A stretch of 64,000 nucleotides of DNA from Streptomyces tailanensis (GTDB lineage Bacteria > Actinomycetota > Actinomycetes > Streptomycetales > Streptomycetaceae). Location: positions 1 to 64,000 of the forward strand of contig NZ_VTHJ01000035.1 in NCBI RefSeq assembly GCF_008386495.1. Reading direction: 5' to 3'. A model generated the notes under the pieces. The model worked only from the letters and a program-made list of their open reading frames with translations. It was not told the DNA's origin and made no database searches. A program made the translations under genes and the position numbers. Position 1 is the first letter of the stretch; every line of letters begins with the position of its first letter. This document shows, one piece after another, positions 42,618 through 51,793 of the stretch.

Positions 42618-43432
42618 GTGCGGGACGGGGCGAGCGAGCGCGGGGCAGGGCTGACGAGCTTCCGTCGGTTCACGTGGTGGACCGTGCCGGGGACCACCGT
42701 GTTCCTGCTGGTGGTGTTCTTCGGCGAGTGGATCCTGGACACGGACGTGCCCGCCTGGGCCCGTATACCCGCCGCCGCGGCCCTCGTGGTCGACACGGTG
42801 GCGAGCGCGGTGCTGCTGGGCGGCTGGCTGACGCTGTCGGCGGCGGCCGACGGCTCACGTCCCGTATGGCCGCCGAGGACTTGGCTGTTCGCCGCGATCG
42901 CCGCCACCGTCGTGCTCGCGGTGCTGCCGCTGGCCCGGCGCGACTACGGGCTGTGGGCGGTCGCGCCCGCTGTCACCGTGGCGATCTGCGCCACCTATCT
43001 CGGGCCGCGCCGCCGCCGTTCGCTGATCGTCGGCGCGGTGCTGCTCGCCCCGCTGCCGGGCGCCGCCGTCAGTCTCGCCGCCGGGGACGGGAAGTTGGCG
43101 TACGCCGCGCTCTTCCCGGCCGGGCTGGTCTGCTGGGCCTGGTCATGCGGGAGGCAACGACGAACGTGCTCCGCCACAGCCGGGCCCGCTACGCCGAGGT
43201 CGACTACCGGGTCACCGACGGTCGCGCCCGGCTGCGGGTGACCAACGACGGCGCCGACGAACCTCCCGGCTCCGGTGACGGGACGGGGCTGACCGCCCTG
43301 GCCGAGCGACTACGGGCGGCCGGAGGCGAGTTGACGTGGCACCGCGACGGCGACCGCTTCATGGTCACGGCCTCGCTGCCGCTGGGCTCGACGGGCACGA
43401 CAACCGATCACGTGAAGGAAGTGGCCCGATGA
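42618..43432 (+). pseudogene. NarL-type sensor kinase with the central domain deleted
   Basis: The start and membrane domain are intact: four to five helices (VPGTTVFLLVVFFGEWILDT ... AGLVCW). Near 43135 the frame changes and sequence resumes as GLVMREATTNVLRHSRARY, the N-box of a HisKA_3-type HATPase domain, and ends SLPLGSTGTTTDHVKEVAR. Everything between, including the phospho-acceptor His and dimerisation helices, is missing (about 150-200 residues by comparison with family architecture). It cannot autophosphorylate as drawn. Its stop overlaps the regulator start by ATGA, so the pair was an operon. Confidence 0.75.
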
Positions 43433-44066
43433 TCCGGCTCCTCATCGCCGACGACGAGGACCTCCTCAGAAGCGCCCTGGCCGCCCTGCTCGCGCTGGAG
43501 GACGACCTGACCGTGGTGGCCGAGGCGGCCACCTCCACCGACGCCGTACGGCTCGCCCGCGAACACCGCCCCGACATCGCCGTACTGGACCTGGAGATGC
43601 CGCCCACGGACGGGCTGCGCGCGGCCGAGGAGATCGGGGCGAACTGCCCACCCGGACCATCATGGTCACCCGGCACGCCCGCCCCGCGGTGCTGCGCCGG
43701 GCCCTGGCCGCCGGAGTACGCGGCTTCGTGCCCAAGACCACCCCGGCCGCCCGGCTGGCGGAGATCATCCGCGACATCGCAGCCGGAAGCCGCTATGTCG
43801 ACCCTTTCATCGTCGCGTCCGCGCTGACCGAGGACGACTGCCCGCTCAGCGACCGCGAGTTGCAGGTCCTACGAGCCGCCCGCACCGGCGCCTCGGTGGC
43901 CGAGATCGCCACCGAGGTCCACCTGGCCCAGGGCACCGTCCGCAACTACCTCTCCGCCGCGATGTCGAAACTGGGCGCCCCGACCCTCCCCCACGCTCGG
44001 CTTCGCTCGCGCGGGGGGACCCCCATCGCGGCCGCCCACCACGCCTGGCAGCAGGGCTGGATCTGA
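43429..44066 (+). pseudogene. NarL/FixJ response regulator with a frameshift and a repeat in its HTH
   Basis: The receiver starts MIRLLIADDEDLLRSALAAL, with phospho-Asp in IAVLDLEMPPTDGL. Near 43650 one base is missing; the other frame then continues RTIMVTRHARPAVLRRALAA, KTTPAARLAEIIRDIAAGSR and the LuxR helix-turn-helix LSDRELQVLRAARTGASVAE. Just before the C-terminal AAAHHAWQQGWI a 45-base dispersed repeat is inserted in frame (encoding about TLPHARLRSRGGTP). Length 638 bases is one short of a codon multiple. Confidence 0.75.
43983..44027 (+). repeat. Dispersed GC-rich repeat, copy inside a regulator gene
   Basis: This copy nearly matches 11774-11820 (ACCCTCCCCCACGCTCGGCT then TCGCTCGCGCGGGGGGACCC). 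It lies in the coding region of the response regulator near the 3' end, between the recognition helix and the last helix, and keeps the frame open. Confidence 0.8.
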
Positions 44067-44092
44067 ACCCTGACCCTCCGAGGGCGCGTGGC

Positions 44093-47000
44093 TCAATACA
44101 CGTCCCGCACGTACCGTTTCTCGCTCGCCAGCTGCTTCACGTACGCGGCCGCCTCGGCCTCGCTCAGCCCTCCATGGGTGATCGCGATGTCCCGCAGTGC
44201 CTGGTCGACATCCTTCGCCATGCGGGCGGCGTCGCCGCAGACGTAGAAGCGGGCGCCGTCCTGGAGCCAGTGCCACAGCTCGGGGCCGTGCTCGCGCATC
44301 CGGTCCTGGACGTAGACCTTGGCGCGCTGGTCGCGGGAGAAGGCGGTGTCCAACCGGCTGAGTACGCCCCCCTGCTGAAGTTCCGTCAGTTCATCCTCGT
44401 AGTAGAAGTCCGTGGCCCGGTGCTGTTCGCCGAAGAACAGCCAGTTGGGCGCCCGGTGGCCGAGGGCCTGTCGCTCCTGGAGGAAGCCGATGAAGGGGGC
44501 GACGCCGGTGCCGGGGCCGACCATGACCATCGGGGTCGTGGGGTCCGACGGCGGCCGGAAGTGCGGCGAGCGCTGCACGAACACCGGCACCTCCATGTCC
44601 TGCTCGCCGTCCGCGAGGAAGGGCGAGCAGACCCCGCCGCGCGGGCGCCCGTGGAGGTTCTCGTACCGCACGACGGAGACCGTCAGCGAGATGTGCCGCG
44701 GATCGACGAGCGGGCTCGACGAGATCGAGTACAGCCGGGGCTGGAGCCGTTTGAACACCCCGGCCCACTCCTGCGCGGAGGCCCGTACGGCGAACTCGGC
44801 CACCACGTCCACGGCCTGCCGCCCCCACGACCACTTCGCCAGCCCGTCTTTGTTGTCCGGGCGCATCAGTTTCTTCAACTCCCGGTTGTCACGCGTCCGT
44901 TCGGAGACGAAGCGCAGCAGGTCCGAGGTGATCCGCGTGATGTCGAGATGCCTGTGCAACGCCTCGGCGAAGGGCAGCTCACCGACACCGGCGACCTCCA
45001 CGGCGGTCGAGCCGTCCAGGCCGGTCGCCGCCAGCCATTCCGTCACCAGGCCGAGCGAGTTGACCGGCCGTACGCCGAGCGCGTCGCCCGCCTCGTACGA
45101 CAGTCCCGTCCCGCTTGTGTCGAACGTGAACCGGCGCACCTCCTTCCCCGCCCCGGGCCGGCTGAGCAGCCGGTTGCCGATGAGCCGCGCGTTGGCGGGC
45201 GCGGGCTTGGCGGAACGGGGGGCGGGGGCGGGTACGGCCGTGGGGGCCGTTGACGGCTTGGCTTCCGTCTCCGTCCCCGTACCGAGCGCGGTGATGACCT
45301 GGTCGAGCCAGGCGTCCGCCGACGGCTCGTAGTCCGGCTCGCAGTCCGTACGCGGGGCCAGCCGCACCGCGCCCAGCTCGTCGAGCCGTGCGTCGAGGCG
45401 TCGGCCGTGCCCGCAGAAGTCGTCGTACGAGGAGTCCCCGAAGGCCAGCACGGCATAGCGCACGCCGTCCAGGCGCGGGGCCTCCCGGTGGGCGAGGGCC
45501 TCCCAGAACCCGGAGCCGTTGTCGGGCGCGTCGCCGTCGCCGAAGGTGCTGGTGATGAGCAACAGGTCGGCGCCGTGCGGCAGTTGACCCGGCTCGGTCT
45601 CGTCCATGCCGATCAACGTCGCCCGGTGCCCGGCGGCCCCCAGATGCTCGGCGGCCGCCACCGCGAACTCCTCCGCGGTCCCCGTCTGCGAGGCCCACAG
45701 CACGACCACCTCACGCCCGGCGGGCTCGACGACGACGGGAGCCGCGACGCTCGGAGCCGCCGCTCGCGAGTACATCCCGGCGAGCACCCCGTTCACCCAC
45801 AACGCGTGCTCAGGACTGAACGGCGCGTCCGCCGGCAACACGGGCACGCCCTGCACACCGGGGCCGAGTCCCGCGAGGAACCCGGTGAGGTACTGGCGCT
45901 CCTGAGCGGAGAGGACGGGCGGGGGAGCAGGCTCCAGCCCGAGCACGGCCATGGTGGCGCCGGGACTGGGCACGGCCATGGTGGCTCCGGGCGAGGACAC
46001 GTCGGTGCTGTAGGACACGTCGGTACTGGGGATGGACCCCATACCTGGCGGGGCCATCCCAGCCCCGGCCGGCACCAACTCAGCTCGTCCGGCGTTTGAG
46101 GACGAGCCCGAAGGGCGATCAGCCCCCCACCCACCCGCAGACGACCCACCCACCCGCTCGGCGGAGCCCAGCCGTGGGGGCGAGGAAACTCTGGTCACCC
46201 CCACCGCACACACCTTCAACTCCGGCTGGAACGACAACGGATCCACCGCGTCACTCGTCACCGCGTTGATGCTCAGATACTCCCCGAACAGATCGTTCCA
46301 GTGGAACGGCGCGAACAGACACCCCGGCCGCACCCGATCCGTCACGACAGCCGGCAGCACGGCCCGCCCTCGCCGCGACGCGACCTCGACGGAGTCGCCC
46401 TCAGCGATCCCCAGCCGCTCGGCGTCCTCCGGATGCACCTCCACGAACGGCCCGGGGTTCAGTTTGTTGAGCTTGGCGACCTTGCCCGTCTTCGTCAGCG
46501 TGTGCCACTGATGCTGCAACCGCCCGGTGTTGAGCACGAACGGATAGTCGTCGTCCGGCATCTCGGCGGCCGGCATGTGCGGCCGCGCATGGAACACGGC
46601 CCGCCCACTGGCCGTGGGGAAGGTGAGCCCTCCGTCCTCGTCCACATACCGAATGGGATTCCGCGCAGGACCGTCCTCCTCAGCCAAAGGCCACTGCACA
46701 GTGGTGGACCCCAGCCGCTCGTACGTCACCCCCCGCAGATCCCACCCGGTCTTCGGGTTCCACGCCTGCTTGATCTCCTCGAAGACCTGCTCGGCACTGT
46801 CGTACGAGAACCCCTTCTCGAACCCCATCTCCCGGGCGACGGCCGCGACGATTCGCCAGTCGGCCATCGCCTCACCGGGCGGATCGGCGGCGGGGGCCGC
46901 GAGCGTCAGATTCCGCTCGCTGTTGATGAGGACGCCCTCGGACTCGGTCCACAGCGCACCCGGCAGTACGACATCGGCGTACGCGTTGGTCTCGGTGTCG

Positions 47001-48334
47001 GCGAAGACGTCCTGCGTGACGACGAACTCGGCGGCCTCAAGACCCTCGATCACGGTCTTCCGATTGGCGACGGACGCCACAGGATTCGTGCAGATGATCC
47101 AGCAGGCCTTGATCTGCCCCTCGGCCATCTTCTGGAACATCTCGACCGTGCCCTTGCCGACGCCGTCCTTCCGTAGCGTCTCCGGCGCCAGCCCCCACAG
47201 CTCCTCGACGAACGCCCGCTCCTCGTCCACGAGCACGGACCGTTGCCCAGGCAGCCCGGGCCCCATGTACCCCATCTCGCGCCCGCCCATGGCGTTGGGC
47301 TGCCCGGTGAGCGAGAAGGGGCCGCTGCCCGGACGGCAGATGGCACCGGTGGAGAGGTGCAGATTGACGAGGGCGTTGGTGTTCCAGGTGCCGTGCGTGG
47401 ACTGGTTGAGCCCCATCGTCCAGCAGCTCGTCCACTCCGCCGCCTCGCCGATCAGCCGCGCGGCCTCCCGGATGTCTTCCTCCGCGAGCCCTGTGATCCC
47501 GGCGACGACGTCCGGCGGATACTCGGCGAGGAAGTCGGGCATCGCCTCCCAGCCCTCGGTGTACGCGGCGATGAACTCGGGGTCGGTGTGTCCGTCGACG
47601 TGCAGCAGATGCAGCAGCCCATTGAGCAGCGCGAGATCCGTACCGGGACGTATCTGCAGGAACAGATCGGCCTTCTCGGCGGTCGCCGTACGCCGCGGGT
47701 CGACGACGATCAGCTTCGCCCCCGCCTTCACCCGCTCCATCATCCGCAGGAACAGAATCGGGTGGCAGTCCGCCATGTTCGAGCCGATGACGAGGAAGAC
47801 GTCCGCCTTGTCGAGATCCTCGTACGAGCCGGGCGGCCCGTCGGCGCCCAGCGAGAGCTTGTAGCCGGTGCCGGCGCTGGCCATGCACAGCCGGGAGTTC
47901 GACTCGATCTGGTTGGTGCGGATGAAGCCCTTGGCCAGCTTGTTCGCCAGGTACTGCGCTTCGAGGCTCATCTGGCCGGAGACATAGAAGGCGAACGCGT
48001 CGGGCCCGTGCTCGTCGATGATCGCGCGCAGCCGCCGGGCGGTCTCGGCGATCGCGTCGGCGACGGGCGCGGGGACCGGCTCGTCGCCCCGGTCGTCCCG
48101 CACGAGGGCGGTGGTGAGCCGGCCCGGTGCCGCGAGCATGTCGGCGGTGGTCGCGCCCTTGGTGCACAGGCGGCCGAAGTTCGCCGGGTGGGACTTGTCA
48201 CCGGTCGCCTTCAGGACCGTACGCCGTCCGTCGGGACCCATCCCGACGTCCAGGAGCATGCCGCAGCCGACACCGCAGTACGAGCACACGGTCCGCACCT
48301 GGGTCGTGGTGCTCGGCGGGCCCTGTGCGGCCAC
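44093..48334 (-). CDS. nasA: Assimilatory nitrate reductase fused to a flavoprotein reductase
   Basis: This is a single 1413-aa protein. Residues 1-690 form a Mo-bis-MGD reductase: the Fe-S site CSYCGVGC (Cys17, 20, 24) plus Cys56, [12 protein letters not shown], and the C-terminal molybdopterin domain [19 protein letters not shown] disordered linker (about 695-850) contains a dispersed repeat. A flavodoxin domain (about 872-1010, [23 protein letters not shown]), then an FAD domain ([13 protein letters not shown]) and NADPH-binding domain ([14 protein letters not shown], ending YVRDVY), complete a CysJ/P450-reductase-like module. Electrons would flow NADPH-FAD-FMN-FeS-Mo to nitrate without a separate reductase. 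The GTG start has a GAGAGGGG site. Confidence 0.93.
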   Translation of the reverse strand: MAAQGPPSTTTQVRTVCSYCGVGCGMLLDVGMGPDGRRTVLKATGDKSHPANFGRLCTKGATTADMLAAPGRLTTALVRDDRGDEPVPAPVADAIAETARRLRAIIDEHGPDAFAFYVSGQMSLEAQYLANKLAKGFIRTNQIESNSRLCMASAGTGYKLSLGADGPPGSYEDLDKADVFLVIGSNMADCHPILFLRMMERVKAGAKLIVVDPRRTATAEKADLFLQIRPGTDLALLNGLLHLLHVDGHTDPEFIAAYTEGWEAMPDFLAEYPPDVVAGITGLAEEDIREAARLIGEAAEWTSCWTMGLNQSTHGTWNTNALVNLHLSTGAICRPGSGPFSLTGQPNAMGGREMGYMGPGLPGQRSVLVDEERAFVEELWGLAPETLRKDGVGKGTVEMFQKMAEGQIKACWIICTNPVASVANRKTVIEGLEAAEFVVTQDVFADTETNAYADVVLPGALWTESEGVLINSERNLTLAAPAADPPGEAMADWRIVAAVAREMGFEKGFSYDSAEQVFEEIKQAWNPKTGWDLRGVTYERLGSTTVQWPLAEEDGPARNPIRYVDEDGGLTFPTASGRAVFHARPHMPAAEMPDDDYPFVLNTGRLQHQWHTLTKTGKVAKLNKLNPGPFVEVHPEDAERLGIAEGDSVEVASRRGRAVLPAVVTDRVRPGCLFAPFHWNDLFGEYLSINAVTSDAVDPLSFQPELKVCAVGVTRVSSPPRLGSAERVGGSSAGGWGADRPSGSSSNAGRAELVPAGAGMAPPGMGSIPSTDVSYSTDVSSPGATMAVPSPGATMAVLGLEPAPPPVLSAQERQYLTGFLAGLGPGVQGVPVLPADAPFSPEHALWVNGVLAGMYSRAAAPSVAAPVVVEPAGREVVVLWASQTGTAEEFAVAAAEHLGAAGHRATLIGMDETEPGQLPHGADLLLITSTFGDGDAPDNGSGFWEALAHREAPRLDGVRYAVLAFGDSSYDDFCGHGRRLDARLDELGAVRLAPRTDCEPDYEPSADAWLDQVITALGTGTETEAKPSTAPTAVPAPAPRSAKPAPANARLIGNRLLSRPGAGKEVRRFTFDTSGTGLSYEAGDALGVRPVNSLGLVTEWLAATGLDGSTAVEVAGVGELPFAEALHRHLDITRITSDLLRFVSERTRDNRELKKLMRPDNKDGLAKWSWGRQAVDVVAEFAVRASAQEWAGVFKRLQPRLYSISSSPLVDPRHISLTVSVVRYENLHGRPRGGVCSPFLADGEQDMEVPVFVQRSPHFRPPSDPTTPMVMVGPGTGVAPFIGFLQERQALGHRAPNWLFFGEQHRATDFYYEDELTELQQGGVLSRLDTAFSRDQRAKVYVQDRMREHGPELWHWLQDGARFYVCGDAARMAKDVDQALRDIAITHGGLSEAEAAAYVKQLASEKRYVRDVY
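46081..46122. repeat. Dispersed hairpin repeat inside the nitrate reductase linker
   Basis: CTCGTCC (46084-46090) and GGACGAG (46100-46106) pair around GGCGTTTGA. It resembles a short element that recurs between Streptomyces genes. Here it is in frame within the linker of the 1413-aa protein, encoding roughly residues 738-751 ([10 protein letters not shown]). Confidence 0.7.
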
Positions 48335-48674
48335 GGGCGGCCCCTCTCTGTCGGTGTCCGGTCGGTCTCCGGTACGGCTGCCGGCCAGTGACTGCTCAGT
48401 ATCCGAGTCGATGTCCGGCAGGCCCGATCGTACGAATTGCCCGTTACGCCGATGTCACATGGCCTGATCATGAGGGGTTACGCCCGCCACACACGGCCCG
48501 GCGGGGAGCTGTGAGGGCGGGAACCAGTCGATGTACCGGCCGATCTACCGGCCCATGTGGCGGCCGATGTGACAGGTGAGGGTGTCGCGGTCCGTGTCGC
48601 TGTTGGGCCGAACGGGTGACCATGCGTAAGAATTGGCCGATGCAGTCAGTCAGTGCGAGCCAGGGGGAAGGCCG
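48335..48674. other. 340-base divergent promoter region, nasA and SepF-like genes
   Basis: The region separates the nitrate reductase fusion (minus) from the SepF-like gene (plus). It contains the GlnR-like site described separately and the ribosome site GGGGGAAGG before the plus-strand gene. No additional coding frame is convincing. Confidence 0.6.
48443..48458 (-). promoter_or_regulatory. GlnR-box-like site upstream of nasA
   Basis: Read toward nasA the sequence is GTGAC-n6-GTAAC, close to the actinobacterial GlnR half-site pair gTnAC-n6-GaAAC, 109 bases before the GTG. A second GTAAC begins about 20 bases further upstream. GlnR activates nitrate assimilation genes in Streptomyces under nitrogen limitation, which fits. 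Confidence 0.55.
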
Positions 48675-49073
48675 GTGAACAGGGTGAACAGCCACGATGT
48701 CACCGACGAACAGTGGGAGGGGCTCGCTCAGGTCGTGCCGCTGCGGGGCCGGGACGCATGGCCGTCCGCGGTCGGCCACCGGGCCATACCGGAGGCCGAG
48801 ACCGAGGCCAGACGCCGTTTCGTCGTCCTGCGCGTCAATGTCTTCGCGGACGCCCGCGAGGTCGCCGAGACGCTGATGGCGGGCGTTCCGGTGCTCCTCG
48901 ACCTGTCCGGCGCGGAGACGGACGTCGCCAAGCGCGTACTGGACTTCAGTACGGGTGTCGTCTTCGGACTCGCCAGCGGAATGCACCGCGTCGACCGGAA
49001 CGTGTTCCTCCTCACACCGCCGGGAACCGAGGTGCGAGGGCTGATGGAGGGGGCGGGGGTGCCGGGGGTGTGA
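48675..49073 (+). CDS. SepF-family protein (132 aa)
   Basis: This protein is of the SepF fold, whose founding member anchors FtsZ filaments to the membrane. Its core is RRFVVLRVNVFADAREVAET, VPVLLDLSGAETDVAKRVLD and FSTGVVFGLASGMHRVDRNV, ending FLLTPPGTEVRG. The N-terminal amphipathic membrane helix of true division SepF is not evident; it starts MNRVNSHDVTDEQWEGLAQV instead. Streptomyces carry several SepF paralogues, and this is probably one of the SepF-like ones rather than the gene beside ftsZ. Confidence 0.82.
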   Translation: MNRVNSHDVTDEQWEGLAQVVPLRGRDAWPSAVGHRAIPEAETEARRRFVVLRVNVFADAREVAETLMAGVPVLLDLSGAETDVAKRVLDFSTGVVFGLASGMHRVDRNVFLLTPPGTEVRGLMEGAGVPGV

Positions 49074-49181
49074 GGCCCCGCGCGGGCGCTCCCCGGGGCT
49101 GGTCGGGGGCGCTCCCTCGATCGTAGGAAGATCGGCCGGACGGAACGGTTTGCCGGACAAGCGGACCATTACTGTCCGCAT

Positions 49182-50456
49182 ATGACCGCGTCACCCCTGT
49201 CACCGGCGCCACCCTTGTCATCGGCGTCGCCCTTGTCGCCGACGTCACTGACGCCACCGGCATCGCCGTCGTCGTCGCCGCCGTCGGTGCGCGACGAGCA
49301 GCGCGTCGCCGAAGTGCGCCCGGACCGGCCCGGCGTCACCGAACTGCGGCTCTCCGCCTTCGCCGGGCACCGCGGTGCCGTCCTCCCGCTGGGGCCGCTG
49401 ACCCTGCTTGCGGGGCACAGCGGCAGCGGCAAGTCGACCGCGCTCCGGGCGTACGAGGCGCTGGCGCGGCTCGGCGGTGGCGCCCGGCTCGGCGAGGCGT
49501 TCCGGGACCCGGCGGGCTGTGTGCCCGAGCGGGCCCGCCCGGACGCCCAGCGGCGACGCGGCTTCCGTATCGGCTGCACCACCGACGGCCCCGAGGGACC
49601 GGTACGACTCGACGTCGCCGTCCAGGCCGAGCCCGAACTCCGCATCGTGGGCGAGCGGTTGACGGCAGGCGGGCTCACCCTGCTGCAGACGGCACTGGTC
49701 GACCCGTCCCGCCCCGTCGTCCAGGCATCCTGGCACACGGCGGGCTCGACCCCTGTCACCCGTGGCCCCCTCCCCGACGACCGGCTCGGCACCGTCCTGC
49801 TCCCGCTGCGCGTCGCGGGCCGGACGGACGGCCAGCGGCGGGTGCTCGCCGCCGCCGAGCAGACGGTGGTCGCGCTGCGCTCGGTCTTCGCCTGCGACCC
49901 TCGCCCCGGCCGCATGCGCGAGGCCGTACCCCTCGGCTCCGGACGGCTCCTGCCGGGCTGCGACAACCTCGCCGACGTGCTGTGGCGTACGCGGACGGAG
50001 TGCGGCCGCCGCCACGCGCAACTCGTCGCGGCGGTCCGGGACGGCTGCGCGGGCCCGGTGGCGGACCTGCTTGCCGAACCACTGCGGGACGGCCTGGTAC
50101 GGGATGGTCTGGTGCGGGCGGTGCTGGACCGGGGTGACGGCGTACGGACGGCCCTCGGCCTGCTCGGCGACGGCGAGTTGAGGTATCTGGCGCTGGCCCT
50201 GGTGCTGTTCACCGGGCCCGGGGTGCTGGAGGTCGACCCGGTCGCGGAAGTACCGGCGGCCCTGCAGACCCTCACGGTTCTCGCCGACGGTTTCGACCGC
50301 TCCCTGGACCCCCGCCAGGCGCTGGAGTTGGTGCGGCTGGCGGCCCGGATGTGCGGGCGCGGCCATATCCGGCTGGTGGGCGCGGTGAGTGACGCGTCCT
50401 GGGCCACCGGGGTGCCAGGGGCGATGGTGGTACACCTGAACCGTGAAAGATCCTGA
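49182..50456 (+). CDS. AAA/ABC-type ATP-binding protein (424 aa)
   Basis: The first 35 residues are a Ser/Pro/Leu repeat from a degenerate DNA tandem repeat. They are followed by a P-loop NTPase with Walker A LLAGHSGSGKSTALRAYEAL near residue 80 and a C-terminal GDGELRYLALALVLFTGPGV, resembling the signature/Walker B part of SMC-like or AAA_21 ATPases, then TVLADGFDRSLDPRQALELV. The end overlaps the MazG-like gene by 14 bases. It is conserved in Streptomyces; the role is unknown. Confidence 0.72.
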   Translation: MTASPLSPAPPLSSASPLSPTSLTPPASPSSSPPSVRDEQRVAEVRPDRPGVTELRLSAFAGHRGAVLPLGPLTLLAGHSGSGKSTALRAYEALARLGGGARLGEAFRDPAGCVPERARPDAQRRRGFRIGCTTDGPEGPVRLDVAVQAEPELRIVGERLTAGGLTLLQTALVDPSRPVVQASWHTAGSTPVTRGPLPDDRLGTVLLPLRVAGRTDGQRRVLAAAEQTVVALRSVFACDPRPGRMREAVPLGSGRLLPGCDNLADVLWRTRTECGRRHAQLVAAVRDGCAGPVADLLAEPLRDGLVRDGLVRAVLDRGDGVRTALGLLGDGELRYLALALVLFTGPGVLEVDPVAEVPAALQTLTVLADGFDRSLDPRQALELVRLAARMCGRGHIRLVGAVSDASWATGVPGAMVVHLNRERS

Positions 50457-50805
50457 ATCCGCGGGGAAACCGGACCTGCCGGCACTCCAGCGCCGACTCG
50501 CCGAGTTCGCCGCCGCGCGTCACTGGCAGCCGTACCACACCCCCAAAAACCTCGTCTCGGCCCTCAGTGTCGAGGCCGCCGAACTCGTCGAGATCTTCCA
50601 GTGGTTGACGCCGGGGGAGTCGTCCCGCGTGATGGAGGACCAGGCGACGGCCGCCAGGGTGACGGACGAAGTCGCCGACGTCCTCGCCTACTTGCTCCAG
50701 CTCTGCGAAGTCCTCGGCATCGATCCACTGTCGGCGCTGGATGCGAAGATCGACCGCAACGAGCGGAGATTTCCGGCGCCGGGGCGCCATGACGACAAGC
50801 CCTGA
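50443..50805 (+). CDS. MazG-like nucleotide pyrophosphohydrolase
   Basis: This 120-aa protein is of the all-alpha NTP-PPase superfamily (MazG/RS21-C6 type). Metal-binding acidic motifs are SVEAAELVEIFQWL (ExxE) and VTDEVADVLAYLLQLCEVLG (ExxD). Such house-cleaning enzymes hydrolyse non-canonical dNTPs such as modified dCTP. The GTG start overlaps the ATPase gene. The last codons are built from the first units of the 13-bp tandem repeat. Confidence 0.86.
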   Translation: MKDPESAGKPDLPALQRRLAEFAAARHWQPYHTPKNLVSALSVEAAELVEIFQWLTPGESSRVMEDQATAARVTDEVADVLAYLLQLCEVLGIDPLSALDAKIDRNERRFPAPGRHDDKP

Positions 50806-50915
50806 CGACGCGCCATGACGACGTGCCATGACGACGTGCCATGACGACGTGCCATGACGACGTGCCATGACGACGCGCCATGACGACGCGCCATGACGAC
50901 GCGCCTTGACGATGA
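50786..50915 (+). repeat. 13-bp tandem repeat, ten units
   Basis: Ten head-to-tail units of GCCATGACGACGT (with C or T last, and variant first two and final units) run without gaps. The array begins inside the last codons of the MazG-like gene and ends about 40 bases before the DnaA boxes. The unit length is not a multiple of three, so copy-number change would shift frames if translated past the stop. Confidence 0.95.
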
Positions 50916-50953
50916 GGACACCAATCCACTTGTCACTCTCCGGAGTTGAAAAG

Positions 50954-50980
50954 TTGTCCACAGTCGACTTGTTATCCACA
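50954..50980 (+). promoter_or_regulatory. Two DnaA boxes
   Basis: TTGTCCACA (50954-50962), the form favoured in Streptomyces oriC, and TTATCCACA (50972-50980), the perfect classical DnaA box, lie in the same orientation with starts 18 bases apart. This is a non-coding, relatively A/T-rich spot far from any visible dnaA or dnaN gene. They could titrate DnaA or regulate the 51092 gene. Confidence 0.75.
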
Positions 50981-51091
50981 GATTTCAGGCTTCCTCTGGC
51001 TTTCTGTCTCACCGACCCTCACTGTGGGTAATGGACAGACAAGAGTTCGGGCGGACGTGTGAGAGCGCGTCGGGACAGTCGGGAGCAGCGC

Positions 51092-51568
51092 ATGGATGCG
51101 GTGCGGCTTATCTTGGCGAGCAGGCGTGCTCTGGCGGGCACCGTCGAAGGGCCTCGGATCATGGCGGAGGCGTGGCAGGCGTACGCCCTCGCCCAGGCGA
51201 TCGGCAGCCGCCTCGCCGTCTCGGGCCCACCCGAACTGCGCGGCGAGGCCCTGGGGTTGACCGAGCTGGCCGGCAGCGGCTGCGGCATACTCGGCGCCCC
51301 GCCCCTCGGCGTAGGCGATTTACGTGCCGCCCAGCTCACCGAGTTGGGCGACGCCCACGACTCCCTCGACCGCCTCGGCGCTCTCCTCGGCGAGGTCGGC
51401 ATCGCCCTCGTCGGCCTCGCCAGCGCGGCCGACGACGAAGCGACCTACTGGCAGTGCATGGAGGCCATCGACGCGGCGGACGAGGCCCGCGACCGAGTCC
51501 TGGAAATGATCCGCAGACTGGCAGCAAGAGACAAGGTCCTGTCAGAACGGGACGCGTCACCGGGCTGA
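51092..51568 (+). CDS. Conserved Streptomyces protein, DUF6099-like (158 aa)
   Basis: This helical protein starts MDAVRLILASRRALAGTVEG, with IMAEAWQAYALAQAIGSRLA, AAQLTELGDAHDSLDRLGAL and ATYWQCMEAIDAADEARDRV. The ATG at 51092 follows GGGAGC; a GTG at 51059 is also in frame. It resembles DUF6099 proteins by eye. No catalytic motif was seen. It lies 111 bases after the DnaA boxes, which sit in its promoter region. Confidence 0.68.
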   Translation: MDAVRLILASRRALAGTVEGPRIMAEAWQAYALAQAIGSRLAVSGPPELRGEALGLTELAGSGCGILGAPPLGVGDLRAAQLTELGDAHDSLDRLGALLGEVGIALVGLASAADDEATYWQCMEAIDAADEARDRVLEMIRRLAARDKVLSERDASPG

Positions 51569-51793
51569 GGGTGATGAGGGGGGCGGGCTGGGTCGGTGGG
51601 GTCAGGCTGAGCCTTTCGCAGCCAGGGGCCGACCTACTAGGGCCCGGGGATGTATCGATATGTGGCTCCGCCGCGTGGGCGCGACCACCTTCGGCCGGAA
51701 ACATCATCGAGACCGGCACGGAGTCCTACCGGCTCGCCGGTACCAGGGCGGCCCGAGCGTAGGATCCCGCGGCGGGCTGAGTGCTGACCTTGA

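Noticed and set aside
50786-50915. CRISPR array
   Set aside because: The 13-bp units are contiguous with no spacers, and no cas genes are near.
50954-50980. Chromosomal origin of replication
   Set aside because: Only two DnaA boxes are present, with no dnaA, dnaN or A/T-rich unwinding region.
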